A stretch of DNA of 64,000 nucleotides from positions 310,001 to 374,000 of the forward strand of contig CAVSJF010000004.1 of NCBI GenBank assembly GCA_963728155.1, written 5' to 3'. This document shows positions 1 through 8,048 of the stretch, piece after piece; positions within the stretch are counted from its first letter, which is position 1; each line of letters opens with the position of its first letter. The position numbers and the translations under genes were made by a program. This DNA comes from JACVRW01 sp963728155 (GTDB lineage: Bacteria; Actinomycetota; Thermoleophilia; Solirubrobacterales; Thermoleophilaceae). Below the pieces are notes generated by a model. It worked only from the letters and a program-made list of their open reading frames with translations. It was not told the origin of the DNA and did not search any database.

Positions 1-2
1 AC

Positions 3-89
3 GTCCGTGTCACGCGCGACCAGATCGCCCACCGCGTCGACAAGCTCGTGGCAGAACTCGATGCGGCGGGTGCCTCAAGCGCGGAATGA
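3..89 (+). CDS. C-terminal end of an unidentified protein (partial)
   Basis: The window opens inside a reading frame that runs 28 codons to a TGA at 87-89. The tail is an amphipathic, charged helix (HRVDKLVAELDAAG) of the kind that ends many cytosolic enzymes and regulators. It converges on the flavoprotein gene whose stop lies 32 bases further on. Too little is present to name a family. I chose this frame over the two other open ones because its composition looks like protein, whereas they are Arg/Pro/Ser-rich shadows. Confidence 0.5.
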   Translation, partial: VRVTRDQIAHRVDKLVAELDAAGASSAE

Positions 90-121
90 CACCTACCAGC
101 GCCCCGACCAACACGACCGAT

Positions 122-1810
122 TCATTGAGGGCCGGCCAGCGCCTCGTGCAACGAGCGGACCACGAGCGCGCCATCCCCCACGGCCGACGCCACTCGTTTC
201 GTCGAGCCACATCTCACGTCGCCGATGGCGAAGACGTTCGGTCGCGTCGTCTCCAGGAGCAACGGTTGGCGATCGCTGCCTTCTCGATGCTCGGTGAAGC
301 TCGAGTGACGCCGTGCGTCTTCCCCGGTGACGATGAATCCCTTCTCGTCGAGCCCGACCAGGCCGGCGACGTCCTCGGTCCGGGGGGAGGCGCCGATCAT
401 CGCGAACACGGCCGCGGTGGCCAGCCGGCGTTCGCCCCGGTCGCGGCTGACGACGGTGACTGCCTCGGGCTCCTCGCGGCCGTGAAGGGCCGTGACCTCG
501 GAGTCCTCCCAGATCTCCACGTTCTCGGCGGCTTCGATGCGATCGATTAGATAGCGAGCCATCGTGGCGTCCAGCGAACGCCGAACCACGAGGTGGACGC
601 GGTTGGCGTAACCCGCGAGGTTGACCACCGCCTGGCCGGCCGCGTTGCCGCCGCCGACCACAACCACGTCCTTGCCCGAGACCTGAAGCGACTCGAGATG
701 GGTCGCCGCGTAGTAGAGGCCCATTCCCTGGAAGCGCTCGGCTCCTTCGGCCGGCAGGCGGCGGTAGTCGGCACCGACCGCGAGTACGACGCAACGGGCG
801 CGCACGGCCTGACCGTCGCCAAGCCGCAGATCTCGCAGTCCGCCGGCCGTGGAAGTCGCGAAGCGACATCCTTCGTGAGCGCTGGAGATGACCGCGCCGA
901 ACTTTCGCGCCTGCATTGTCGCCCGTTGCGTCAACTCCGATCCCGACAGACCGGTCGGAAAGCCGAGGTAGTTCTCGATCCGGGCGCTGGTCCCCGCCTG
1001 CCCGCCCGGGGCGAGTCGCTCGATCACCAGCGTCGCCAGGCCCTCGGACGAGGCGTAGACGGCGGTGGCCAATCCGGCGGGGCCCGCCCCGATGACCACG
1101 ACGTCGAAGTCGAGTCCGTCCACCTCGGCACGCAGGCCGAGCTCGTCCGCGACCTGTGTGACCGTCGGGCTGCGCAGCACGTTGTGGGTTCGAACGAGCA
1201 CCGGGCATTGCTCCGAGCCGATGCCCAGCCGCTCGAGCAGCGCGCGGCTCTCGGCGTCTGCGTCGATGTCGTGCCAGCTGAACGGAACCAGGTTGCGCTC
1301 CAATAGCTCGCGAATGGCGAAGGCCTCGCCGGACGAGCGCCTCCCGATCAGCCGCTCGTAGCCGAGGCCCTGGCCTCGCAACCACTCACGACGCGTGATC
1401 ATGGTCCGCAGGAGGAGGTCCCCCAGTTCGTCGGAGCCGGCGACCAGCTCGCGCAGCGCGTCGGGTGGTACCGCAAGCACTGTGGTGTCCTCGGCGGCGA
1501 CGCCACGGGCGATCGTCGGCTCGCCGGTGAACATCGAGACGTCGGCGGCGAAGGTCTCGGGCTGGCACTGCGTGAAGTAGCGATCGCCCTCGGGTTGGCG
1601 ATCGATTACGTCGATCGCTCCCGAGAGCACGACGTACATCGGCGCATCGCGCTGCCCCTGCTCGAACACGACTTCTCCCGGCGCGTGCGACACGGTCTCG
1701 GCGCTCTCGGCCAGCCGCTCGATCTGGGCTTCCGTCAGGCGCGGGAACAGGGTCGGATCGTCCGGATCCAGAAAGCCCTCGGCCGGGGTCGGTGAGGTGT
1801 ACTCGCTCAC
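122..1810 (-). CDS. cNMP-binding, thioredoxin-reductase-like FAD oxidoreductase
   Basis: 562 residues in three parts: a cyclic-nucleotide-binding-like domain (about 20-130), a thioredoxin-like domain (about 155-225), and a TrxB-like flavoprotein domain with the FAD motif GAGPAG at 241-246 and a second nucleotide motif GGGNAAGQA at 386-394. Where thioredoxin reductase carries its redox CxxC, just before the second nucleotide motif, this protein has YYAAT (366-370), so it cannot work by the classical dithiol relay. The same arrangement is known in cNMP-domain TrxR-like proteins of actinobacteria, whose substrate is unclear. It is the last gene of a five-gene operon; its ATG lies 9 bases after the MFS stop. 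An NAD(P)H-dependent cytosolic oxidoreductase is a safe call; disulfide reduction is not. Confidence 0.85.
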   Translation of the reverse strand: MSEYTSPTPAEGFLDPDDPTLFPRLTEAQIERLAESAETVSHAPGEVVFEQGQRDAPMYVVLSGAIDVIDRQPEGDRYFTQCQPETFAADVSMFTGEPTIARGVAAEDTTVLAVPPDALRELVAGSDELGDLLLRTMITRREWLRGQGLGYERLIGRRSSGEAFAIRELLERNLVPFSWHDIDADAESRALLERLGIGSEQCPVLVRTHNVLRSPTVTQVADELGLRAEVDGLDFDVVVIGAGPAGLATAVYASSEGLATLVIERLAPGGQAGTSARIENYLGFPTGLSGSELTQRATMQARKFGAVISSAHEGCRFATSTAGGLRDLRLGDGQAVRARCVVLAVGADYRRLPAEGAERFQGMGLYYAATHLESLQVSGKDVVVVGGGNAAGQAVVNLAGYANRVHLVVRRSLDATMARYLIDRIEAAENVEIWEDSEVTALHGREEPEAVTVVSRDRGERRLATAAVFAMIGASPRTEDVAGLVGLDEKGFIVTGEDARRHSSFTEHREGSDRQPLLLETTRPNVFAIGDVRCGSTKRVASAVGDGALVVRSLHEALAGPQ

Positions 1811-1819
1811 TACGCGCAG

Positions 1820-3397
1820 CTAGGCCTCGGCCCGATGCGTGGCCGTGCACCCGCCACAGCCGACCGTGACCCGCAGGCCCACCTCCTGGCAGGGATTGGC
1901 GATGGGCACGTAGTTCACGGTTAGCGGGGGGCGGTCGGCTGCGGCGATGGTCGCCGTGACCGCCGGTTCGGGGACGTCCTCGGCGGAGGCCACGGGCGCA
2001 CCTTCACGAAGGACGATGACCGCGATCGCGATTGCCGCGACCACGAGGCCTGCACCGATCAGGTAGGCGAGGTGGTAGCCGGAGTTGAGGGCCGATGCGG
2101 CCGGCTCGCCGTCGGCCAGCAGTCCGTCGGTGCGCTCCGTTGCGAAGGTCGCTAGCACCGCGAGGCCGATCGCGCCGCCGACCTGCACGCTCGTGTTCAC
2201 CAGCCCGGAGGCCAGTCCCGAGTCGCTCTCTGTGGCGCCCGACATCGCGAGGGTCATCAGCGACGGGAAGCCTAGCCCCGCCCCCAGGCCGAACAGGACC
2301 ATCGCCGGCAGCAGGTCGACCGCGTAGGTCGCGTCGAGCGGGGTCCGAGCGAGCAGAAGCAACCCGGCGACGATGAACGCCATCGCCGGAACCAGCGTGG
2401 CAAATGGGCCGAATCGCAGGTTGAGCTGCCCGGTGAACCGGAACGACATCGCGCCCATGACCGCGGTCATCGGCAGGTAGGCGAGGCCGACCTGGAGCGC
2501 GTCGTACCCGAGGATCTGCTGCATGTACAGGGCCCCGAGGAAGAACATCCCGAACATCCCCACCACGAGCAGGGCCTGGACCAGGTTGGCGCCGGCCACC
2601 TGGCGTGAGCGAAACAGCCGGAGCGGCATCAGCGGATTCGCAACGCGCGCCTGACGGGCGAGGAAGGCCGCGAGCAGGCCGATCGAGACGGCACCGAGGG
2701 CGAGCGTCCGACTGGATCCCCAGCCCTCCTCGGCGACGCCGAGGATCGTGTACACGCCGAGCATCAGGCCCCCGGTGAGCAGCGCCGCGCCCGGGAGATC
2801 GGCTCCGGCTGTCAGCCCCAACCCCTCGCGATCCGGGACCAGCCTGAGCGCGAACAGCGCGGTGGCAACCCCGACCGGCAGGTTGACGAAAAAGATCCAA
2901 TGCCAGTTGATCGCCTGGGTCAGGATCCCGCCCACCAGCAGCCCGATCGATCCGCCGGCAACGGCAACGAACGTGTAGACGCCAATCGCCTTCGCCTGCT
3001 CCTCGGGCTCGGGGAACATAGTCACGATCATCCCGAGGATCACGGCGGAGGTCAGCGCCCCGCCAACGCCCTGGACGAAGCGCGCGCCGATCAGCATGCC
3101 CTGGCTCTGGGCCAGCGCGCAGAGCAGTGAGGCGACGGTGAAGACGGCGAGCCCGATGAGGAATATGCGCCGCTGCCCGATCAGGTCGCCGAGGCGCCCC
3201 GCCAGCAGGAGCAGGCCGCCGAAGGCGATCAGATACGCGTTGACGACCCAGGCGAGATCGCTCTGCGAGAACCCGAGGTCCTCCTGAATCGACGGCAGGG
3301 CAACGTTCACGATCGTCGCGTCGAGGACGATCATCAGCATCCCCAGGCAGAGCACGTAGAGCGCCAGCCGGCGTGTGCGGTCTTCGGACTCAGACAT
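1820..3397 (-). CDS. MFS drug/proton antiporter, DHA2 (EmrB/QacA) type
   Basis: 525 residues with about 14 hydrophobic helices, the length and topology of the DHA2 multidrug exporters. The loop after helix 2 carries the MFS signature (GRLGDLIGQRRIF), and a motif-C-like GARFVQGVGGALTSA follows. The start MSESEDRT is chosen because its ATG overlaps the stop of the upstream DHFR-like gene (ATGTCTGA, 8 bases), a translational-coupling arrangement; a start further upstream would overlap that gene by 84 more bases. The hydrophilic C-terminal tail of about 30 residues contains three cysteines, two as CGGC, unusual for the family. Expected to export small toxic compounds under control of the ArsR regulator that heads the operon. 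Confidence 0.85.
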   Translation of the reverse strand: MSESEDRTRRLALYVLCLGMLMIVLDATIVNVALPSIQEDLGFSQSDLAWVVNAYLIAFGGLLLLAGRLGDLIGQRRIFLIGLAVFTVASLLCALAQSQGMLIGARFVQGVGGALTSAVILGMIVTMFPEPEEQAKAIGVYTFVAVAGGSIGLLVGGILTQAINWHWIFFVNLPVGVATALFALRLVPDREGLGLTAGADLPGAALLTGGLMLGVYTILGVAEEGWGSSRTLALGAVSIGLLAAFLARQARVANPLMPLRLFRSRQVAGANLVQALLVVGMFGMFFLGALYMQQILGYDALQVGLAYLPMTAVMGAMSFRFTGQLNLRFGPFATLVPAMAFIVAGLLLLARTPLDATYAVDLLPAMVLFGLGAGLGFPSLMTLAMSGATESDSGLASGLVNTSVQVGGAIGLAVLATFATERTDGLLADGEPAASALNSGYHLAYLIGAGLVVAAIAIAVIVLREGAPVASAEDVPEPAVTATIAAADRPPLTVNYVPIANPCQEVGLRVTVGCGGCTATHRAEA

Positions 3398-3968
3398 GAA
3401 GGGTGGGCCGGTAGATGAGCTCTTGGGTGTTGCCGTCAAGCGTGCGGTTCTCGAGCAGCTCGAGGTCGAAGTCGGCCGCATCGTGGAAGATCGGATCCAG
3501 CCCGGTCTGACCGGTGATGACGGGGAAGAGCGTCACCTGCACACGGTCGACGAGGCCGGCGGCCATCAGCGCCCGGTTCATCGACAGGCTGCCGTGTGAG
3601 CGCAACGGCACCTCGGACTCCTCCTTGAGCCGGGCGACGACGTCGACGGCGTCTCCGCTCACGAGGGTCGCGTCCGCCCAGTCGAGCGGTTCCTCCAGGG
3701 TCGTCGACACCACCGTTGCCGGCAGGCTCGTCATCCGAGTGACCCACGGGTCACGCACTTCGGATTCCTCGCTGCTCGAGGCCAGCATCCGTGCGAATGC
3801 CCGATAGGTGTTGGCCCCGAGGACCATCCGCTGGTCCGCCTCGTACAGGGCGAGGCGGTGATCGAGCAGCTCGGGGCCTTGCTTGCCCCAGTAGCCAGTC
3901 CAGTTGGCGCTGGCGGCGCCGTAGCCGTCGAGGCTGGAAAAGACGTCGAAGGTGTAGTTAGCGGTCAT
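3390..3968 (-). CDS. Dihydrofolate-reductase-fold (RibD C-terminal-like) protein
   Basis: 192 residues. The N-terminal strand FDVFSSLDGYGA and the later LGANTYRAFARM and HGSLSMNRALMAAGLVD segments are typical of the DHFR/RibD C-terminal family, NADPH-binding reductases mostly without a known substrate. Third gene of the operon headed by the ArsR regulator, 43 bases after the SRPBCC gene, and its stop overlaps the MFS start. One of three paralogues in the first 8 kb. I do not think it is the housekeeping folate enzyme: that protein is shorter and has different signatures. Confidence 0.85.
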   Translation of the reverse strand: MTANYTFDVFSSLDGYGAASANWTGYWGKQGPELLDHRLALYEADQRMVLGANTYRAFARMLASSSEESEVRDPWVTRMTSLPATVVSTTLEEPLDWADATLVSGDAVDVVARLKEESEVPLRSHGSLSMNRALMAAGLVDRVQVTLFPVITGQTGLDPIFHDAADFDLELLENRTLDGNTQELIYRPTLHV

Positions 3969-4011
3969 GTCTTGGATACAGACTGGAAACCCTGGCGAAA
4001 CTCATCGCTGC

Positions 4012-4497
4012 TCAAGGATCAAGGAGGACGTCCATTTGGGCGACGGCCTGTTGCAGCCCCTCGCGCGTGCCGGTGCTCAACCACTTCTCCAGGTCCTCGC
4101 GGGATTCGAACGTCGAGCGCATCTGCATGCGCGTGCCGCCCTCGTGCTCAGCGAGCCGGACGCTGACACTGCTGGCCGGCAAATCCGCGATGGGCTCCCC
4201 CTCCGCATCGGCGAACACGTCGGCGAAGTCCAGCGAGGTGGGCGGATCGACTACCGCCACCCGCCACATGCCGTGCGATCTGCCGCCATCCGGTCCGGTC
4301 ATGAAGTAAGTGACCTCGCCGCCGGGGACCAGGTCGTGCTTCTCGAAGGTCGCCGGATAGTCCGGCGGACCCCACCAGCGTTCGAGCTTGCGCGGATCCG
4401 CCCACAGGTCCCACACCCGCTCGACCGACGCGTCGAAGTCGGAGATCAGGGTGACGGTCAGGCGGTCATAGTCCGTATTGACGGTGGGGATGCTCAA
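4012..4497 (-). CDS. SRPBCC / AHSA1-like domain protein
   Basis: 161 residues with the family pattern of an N-terminal strand (LTVTLISDFDASVERVWDLW), the ADPRKLERWWGPP segment, and a long C-terminal helix (GTREGLQQAVAQMDVLL). SRPBCC proteins form a helix-grip fold around a hydrophobic pocket; the bacterial AHSA1-like ones usually sit next to an ArsR regulator, as here, and have no firmly assigned ligand. It begins 17 bases after the regulator's stop, in the same operon. Confidence 0.88.
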   Translation of the reverse strand: MSIPTVNTDYDRLTVTLISDFDASVERVWDLWADPRKLERWWGPPDYPATFEKHDLVPGGEVTYFMTGPDGGRSHGMWRVAVVDPPTSLDFADVFADAEGEPIADLPASSVSVRLAEHEGGTRMQMRSTFESREDLEKWLSTGTREGLQQAVAQMDVLLDP

Positions 4498-4514
4498 GCT
4501 GTTCCTCTCATCGG

Positions 4515-4847
4515 TCAGTCCTTTGCGAGCAGGTCTGACATCCGATCTACCCGCCCGCGCCAGGTGATCTCGAGCTCGTCGAGAACCTGCCGCACGCGGC
4601 CGACCGCCTCAGCATCGGTGCGCACGAGCTGCTCTCGCCCGCGGCGCTGCTTGGTGACCAGGCCGGCCCGCTCCATCACGGCCACGTGCTTCTGCACAGC
4701 CGCGAAGCTCATGGGGTACGCCTCCGCGAGTCGCGAAACCGAGGGCTCGCCGGTGGCACAGCGACGAAGAATGTCGCGACGCGTCCGGTCGGCAAGGGCA
4801 TGGAACAGCTGGTCGGCCGCCTCCTCCGGCAACTCATCTACAACCAT
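4515..4847 (-). CDS. ArsR-family winged-helix repressor
   Basis: 110 residues. The N-terminal LFHALADRTRRDILRRC and the recognition region VSRLAEAYPMSFAAVQKHVAVMERAGLV are typical of ArsR/SdpR regulators paired with SRPBCC proteins. No metal-binding cysteine cluster is seen, so a metal sensor is unlikely. I start at MVVDELPEE (4847): the upstream in-frame ATG adds a sequence that would run through the divergent gene's start. The chosen ATG lies inside a 24-bp palindrome that is probably its own operator, and it heads the five-gene operon down to the flavoprotein. Confidence 0.88.
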   Translation of the reverse strand: MVVDELPEEAADQLFHALADRTRRDILRRCATGEPSVSRLAEAYPMSFAAVQKHVAVMERAGLVTKQRRGREQLVRTDAEAVGRVRQVLDELEITWRGRVDRMSDLLAKD

Positions 4848-4859
4848 AAGGTTGTAGAT
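4836..4859. promoter_or_regulatory. Perfect 10+4+10 palindrome, probable ArsR operator
   Basis: Arms ATCTACAACC and GGTTGTAGAT are perfectly complementary around an ATAA spacer. It covers the start codon of the ArsR gene and ends 5 bases before the ATG of the divergent DHFR-like gene, in a 17-bp intergenic space. A TAGATT hexamer at 4855-4860 could be the -10 box for the plus-strand gene. A dimer bound here would shut both directions. Assignment to the ArsR protein is inferred from position and symmetry. Confidence 0.75.
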
Positions 4860-4864
4860 TATCG

Positions 4865-5500
4865 ATGATGAAGCTAACCACCACCACATGGGTCTCCGTC
4901 GACGGAGTCATGCAGGGACTCGGCGCGGCCGATGAGGATCGCCGAGGCGGATTCGAGCGCGGCGGCTGGGCGATGCCGCTTGCCGACCCCGAGGTTGAAT
5001 CGGCCCTCAACGAGGTCTACACCGGCGCCGACGCCTTCCTGTTCGGCCGCTGGACCTACGAGGTGTTCGCCGGGTCTTGGGGATCGATCGCCGATATGCG
5101 CCAGTCCCCGATCGGCCAGGCCCTGAACGCGAAACCCAAGTACGTGGCCTCGACCACGCTCACCGACCCGCAGTGGGCCGGCACGACCGTCATCTCCGGC
5201 GAGCTCACAACCGCCGTCGGCGAGCTCAGGGCCAAGCCGGAAGGTGAGCTGCTGGTGCCCGGCGGCGGCACCCTGATCCGGTGGCTGCTCGAGAACGACC
5301 TGGTGGATGAGCTCAACCTGTTCACCGCCCCCGTGGTCATCGGCCAGGGCACACGGCTGTTCCCCGAGACCGGCCCGGACCTGGCGCTCGCGCTGGCCGA
5401 ATCGCGAGCCACCTCCAATGGGGTGATCATCCGGACCTACCGGACCAACGGGCGCCCGCAGTACGGGGAGACGGAAGACACGACGTCCGGCTGGGGGTAG
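4865..5500 (+). CDS. Dihydrofolate-reductase-fold protein (RibD C-terminal-like)
   Basis: 211 residues with the DHFR/RibD-like N-terminus (TTTTWVSVDGVMQG), LFGRWTYEVFAG, and the NADPH-site segment LLVPGGGTLIRWLLENDLVDEL. Two adjacent ATGs (4865, 4868) are possible starts; there is no room for a ribosome-binding site, so the mRNA is probably leaderless. Divergent from the ArsR operon and sharing its operator. Substrate unknown. Confidence 0.87.
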   Translation: MMKLTTTTWVSVDGVMQGLGAADEDRRGGFERGGWAMPLADPEVESALNEVYTGADAFLFGRWTYEVFAGSWGSIADMRQSPIGQALNAKPKYVASTTLTDPQWAGTTVISGELTTAVGELRAKPEGELLVPGGGTLIRWLLENDLVDELNLFTAPVVIGQGTRLFPETGPDLALALAESRATSNGVIIRTYRTNGRPQYGETEDTTSGWG

Positions 5501-5572
5501 TTCTATGTCCGACCATCGCCCAGGACCTGGACGACGACACGCCGAGTCGCTACGCCAGTCGACGACCTTGCC
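5501..5572. other. Short convergent gap
   Basis: 72 bases between the convergent DHFR-like and VOC genes. I see no gene, strong hairpin or U-tract here. Confidence 0.4.
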
Positions 5573-6310
5573 TCAGCGATTGTGGTTGACGACCTCGACG
5601 TTGTGCCCGTCGGGGTCGAGGACGAACGCGCCGTAGTAGCCCGGGTGGTACTCGGGGCGCTCGCCGGGCCCGCCGTGGTCCTCGTATCCGGCCGCGAGGG
5701 CGGTGGCGTGGAAGGCTCGCACCGTGGCGTCGTCCGCGGCGGGGAAGGCCAGGTGGACGTGCTCCGTGACCGGCCGCTCGTCGTCGACCAGCGAGAGGCT
5801 GTAGTCGCCGCCGGCAAACCGCGAGCGGCCGGGCCCGTCGTAGGCCAGGCGGATCCCCGCGTGCGGTGCGATCGTCGTGTAGAAGCGCTTGGACGCCTCG
5901 AGGTCAGCGACGCGGATCCACAGGTGGTCGACGCGGCCAGGGGGGTCGGTGCTCAACGGATCGTCCTGCACGGCCTCAACGCTGTTTCCGTCCGGGTCGA
6001 GCAGGAAGCCGCCGTAGTAGTCGGGGTCGTAGATGGTGCGCGGCCCGGGCGCGCCGTCGTCACGGAAGCCGGAGTCGACCCCTGCCTGCCAAAACGCGTC
6101 AACGGCCTCGCGGGTCGGCGCGCGGAAGCCGACGTGCAGGCCGCGGGTAACCGGGTGCTCGCGGTCCGTAGGTCCGATGTCCCAGTCCTCCCACTCGACG
6201 AGCTCGGCGTCCGCGTGGCTGGGCTCGACGCCCAGCACGGAGAGCACGGTGCGGTAGAACCGCTCGGACACGGCCAGGTCTGACACGTGGACGCCGACAT
6301 GGTCGAACAC
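5573..6310 (-). CDS. Two-domain VOC (glyoxalase/dioxygenase superfamily) protein
   Basis: 245 residues, GTG start. Two tandem VOC modules: one from MFDHVGVHVSDLAVSERFY to FLLDPDGNSVEAV, the second from VDHLWIRVADLEASKRFY to FVLDPDGHNVEVV. Each has the N-terminal His and C-terminal Glu expected of VOC metal ligands. Such proteins may be dioxygenases, isomerases or drug-binding proteins; nothing fixes the substrate. It begins 10 bases after the LacI-type regulator's stop, so the two are co-transcribed. Confidence 0.85.
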   Translation of the reverse strand: MFDHVGVHVSDLAVSERFYRTVLSVLGVEPSHADAELVEWEDWDIGPTDREHPVTRGLHVGFRAPTREAVDAFWQAGVDSGFRDDGAPGPRTIYDPDYYGGFLLDPDGNSVEAVQDDPLSTDPPGRVDHLWIRVADLEASKRFYTTIAPHAGIRLAYDGPGRSRFAGGDYSLSLVDDERPVTEHVHLAFPAADDATVRAFHATALAAGYEDHGGPGERPEYHPGYYGAFVLDPDGHNVEVVNHNR

Positions 6311-6320
6311 CCCGCCGAGG

Positions 6321-7418
6321 CTACCGGGGGGCGGCGCTCGCTCTCACGATGAGCTGATGGTCGAGCAACGTCGCGAGCGGGGGCGGATCGCCGCGGATGC
6401 CGCCCATCAGGAGTTCGACCGCGAGGGATCCCTTGCGGTCGTGATCCTGGCGGACGGTGGTCAGGGGGCACGCGTGCGTGGCCGCGCCGGCTATGTCGTC
6501 GAAGCCGACGACGGACAGCTGGCCGGGAATGTCGATACCGCCGTCCTGTGCCGCTTTCATCGCGCCAAAGGCAAGCTGGTCGCTGGCGGCAAGGATCGCC
6601 GTCGGCGCGTTCTCGGCGTCTGCGAGAAGCGCCTGCGCGGCCTCGTAGCCGGCCGCGATCGTGCTGTCCGCGCATTCGTAGACCGGGGTTTTCGACCATG
6701 GCGAGCCGTCCACCTCGATCGCGTCCGCGTAGCCGGCAAGGCGCGCCTGATGGATCGGGTAACGGCCCCCCCGTTGGCGGGCAAGATCGGCGGGCCCCTC
6801 ACGGCCGTCAGGCAGAAGGGGGAGGCTTAGCACCGCAAGCCGGCGGTGTCCGAGCGCGAGTAGATGCGCTGCCGCCTCCCGCGCAGCTGCCCGGTTGTCG
6901 ATGCCGACCAGCGGGACGTCCTCGACCCGCGGCTGGTCGACGATCACGAGCGGGATGCGCCGCTCGAGCGCGGCCGCAACGCGCGGGTCGTCCTGGGCTA
7001 CGGAGTAGACGATCAGGCCATCGACCAGCGCGTCGCTGATCGCGACGGACCCGCGTGACCCCGCGCTGCCCGACAGCAAGAGCAGACCGAGGTTGGCCTC
7101 CTCGGCGGTGTCTCCGACGGCGCCGAGGAACGGCAGCAGCGCGGGGTCACGCACGGCGTAGGAGAGCGAGGTGTCGTGAATCAGGCCGATGGCGCCCGCC
7201 CGCCCGCGCCGCAGCCCGCGCGCGAGCGGGTCCGGTCCGGGATATCCCAGCTCGCGCGCCGCTTGAAACACGCGCTCTCGGAGCGCCGCCGACAGCTGAT
7301 CGGGACGGTTGTATGCGTTCGAAACCGTCATTGGGGACACGCCGAGCTCGTTTGCCACCGCGCGCAGCCCCGGGTTTCGCCCCGAGGCGGTCCTGACCGC
7401 TGGTCGCCGGCTTGCCAC
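6321..7418 (-). CDS. LacI-family transcriptional regulator
   Basis: 365 residues, GTG start. N-terminal helix-turn-helix and hinge (LRAVANELGVSPMTVSNAYN, about 18-37) followed by the periplasmic-binding-protein-like effector domain (GAIGLIHDTSLSYAV to LDHQLIVR), including VVGFDDIAGAATHACPLTTV typical of the family. LacI-type regulators usually sense sugars or nucleosides. It is co-transcribed with the VOC gene and divergent from a DHFR-like gene; a LacI-type operator sits directly at its start codon, so autoregulation is likely. The initiating GTG abuts that operator, suggesting a leaderless message. Confidence 0.9.
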   Translation of the reverse strand: MASRRPAVRTASGRNPGLRAVANELGVSPMTVSNAYNRPDQLSAALRERVFQAARELGYPGPDPLARGLRRGRAGAIGLIHDTSLSYAVRDPALLPFLGAVGDTAEEANLGLLLLSGSAGSRGSVAISDALVDGLIVYSVAQDDPRVAAALERRIPLVIVDQPRVEDVPLVGIDNRAAAREAAAHLLALGHRRLAVLSLPLLPDGREGPADLARQRGGRYPIHQARLAGYADAIEVDGSPWSKTPVYECADSTIAAGYEAAQALLADAENAPTAILAASDQLAFGAMKAAQDGGIDIPGQLSVVGFDDIAGAATHACPLTTVRQDHDRKGSLAVELLMGGIRGDPPPLATLLDHQLIVRASAAPR

Positions 7419-7438
7419 TTGCTATAACGATAAAGCAA
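7419..7438. promoter_or_regulatory. LacI-type operator candidate
   Basis: TTGCT at 7419-7423 and AGCAA at 7434-7438 flank a centre ATAACGATAA; overall 8 of 10 position pairs are complementary, with the central CG step typical of LacI-family operators. It abuts the regulator's GTG and lies 31 bases before the divergent DHFR-like ATG. Assignment is by position and symmetry. Confidence 0.6.
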
Positions 7439-7469
7439 CTGGTCGAGTCAGCCAGAGAAAGAGAGCCAG

Positions 7470-8048
7470 ATGTCAAGCCTGATGGTGGACTACATAACCT
7501 CACTCGACAGCTTCGGGTCCGCGGAGGGCTGGCCCGGATTGTGGGGAATGGGGGGGCCCGAATATCTCGCCTTCATCAAGGAGGACGACGAACAGGAGCA
7601 CGTCACCCTCTTGGGTGCGACGACGTACCGGGAGATGTCCGGGTACGCCGTCGACATGCCCGACGATCCCGGGCTCGCCGCGATGACCAAGATGCCCAAG
7701 GTGGTGTTCTCCTCCACCTTGGAGACACCGCTCGAATGGGCCAACACCGACTTGGTGAACGGGGACCCCGTCGAGGCCGTTCAAGATATGAAGCGGCGCG
7801 ACTCGCGACCCCTGCGCACGATCGGCAGCATCAGTCTGTGCCGCTCCCTGTTCGAAGCCCGGCTGGTGGACCGGCTCCGGGTGGTCGTCTTCCCCGTCAT
7901 CAACGGCGCCACTGGGAAGGATCGCCTCTTCGAGGGGTATCCCGACATCACCCTCGACCTGGTGGAAAGCCGCACCTTCGACGGTCGGCTCCAGCTGCTC
8001 GAGTACGTCCCCACCGTGCTCGACGAGCCGCCAGTCGTCGGCGACTGA
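7470..8048 (+). CDS. Dihydrofolate-reductase-fold protein (third copy)
   Basis: 192 residues. N-terminus LMVDYITSLDSFGSAEGWPG with LLGATTYREMSGYA and GSISLCRSLFEARLVDRL; similar in length and motif order to the protein at 3390-3968. Divergent from the LacI regulator across a 51-bp space that contains the operator, so it is probably a regulatory target. The secreted protease gene overlaps its stop. Substrate unknown. Confidence 0.87.
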   Translation: MSSLMVDYITSLDSFGSAEGWPGLWGMGGPEYLAFIKEDDEQEHVTLLGATTYREMSGYAVDMPDDPGLAAMTKMPKVVFSSTLETPLEWANTDLVNGDPVEAVQDMKRRDSRPLRTIGSISLCRSLFEARLVDRLRVVVFPVINGATGKDRLFEGYPDITLDLVESRTFDGRLQLLEYVPTVLDEPPVVGD

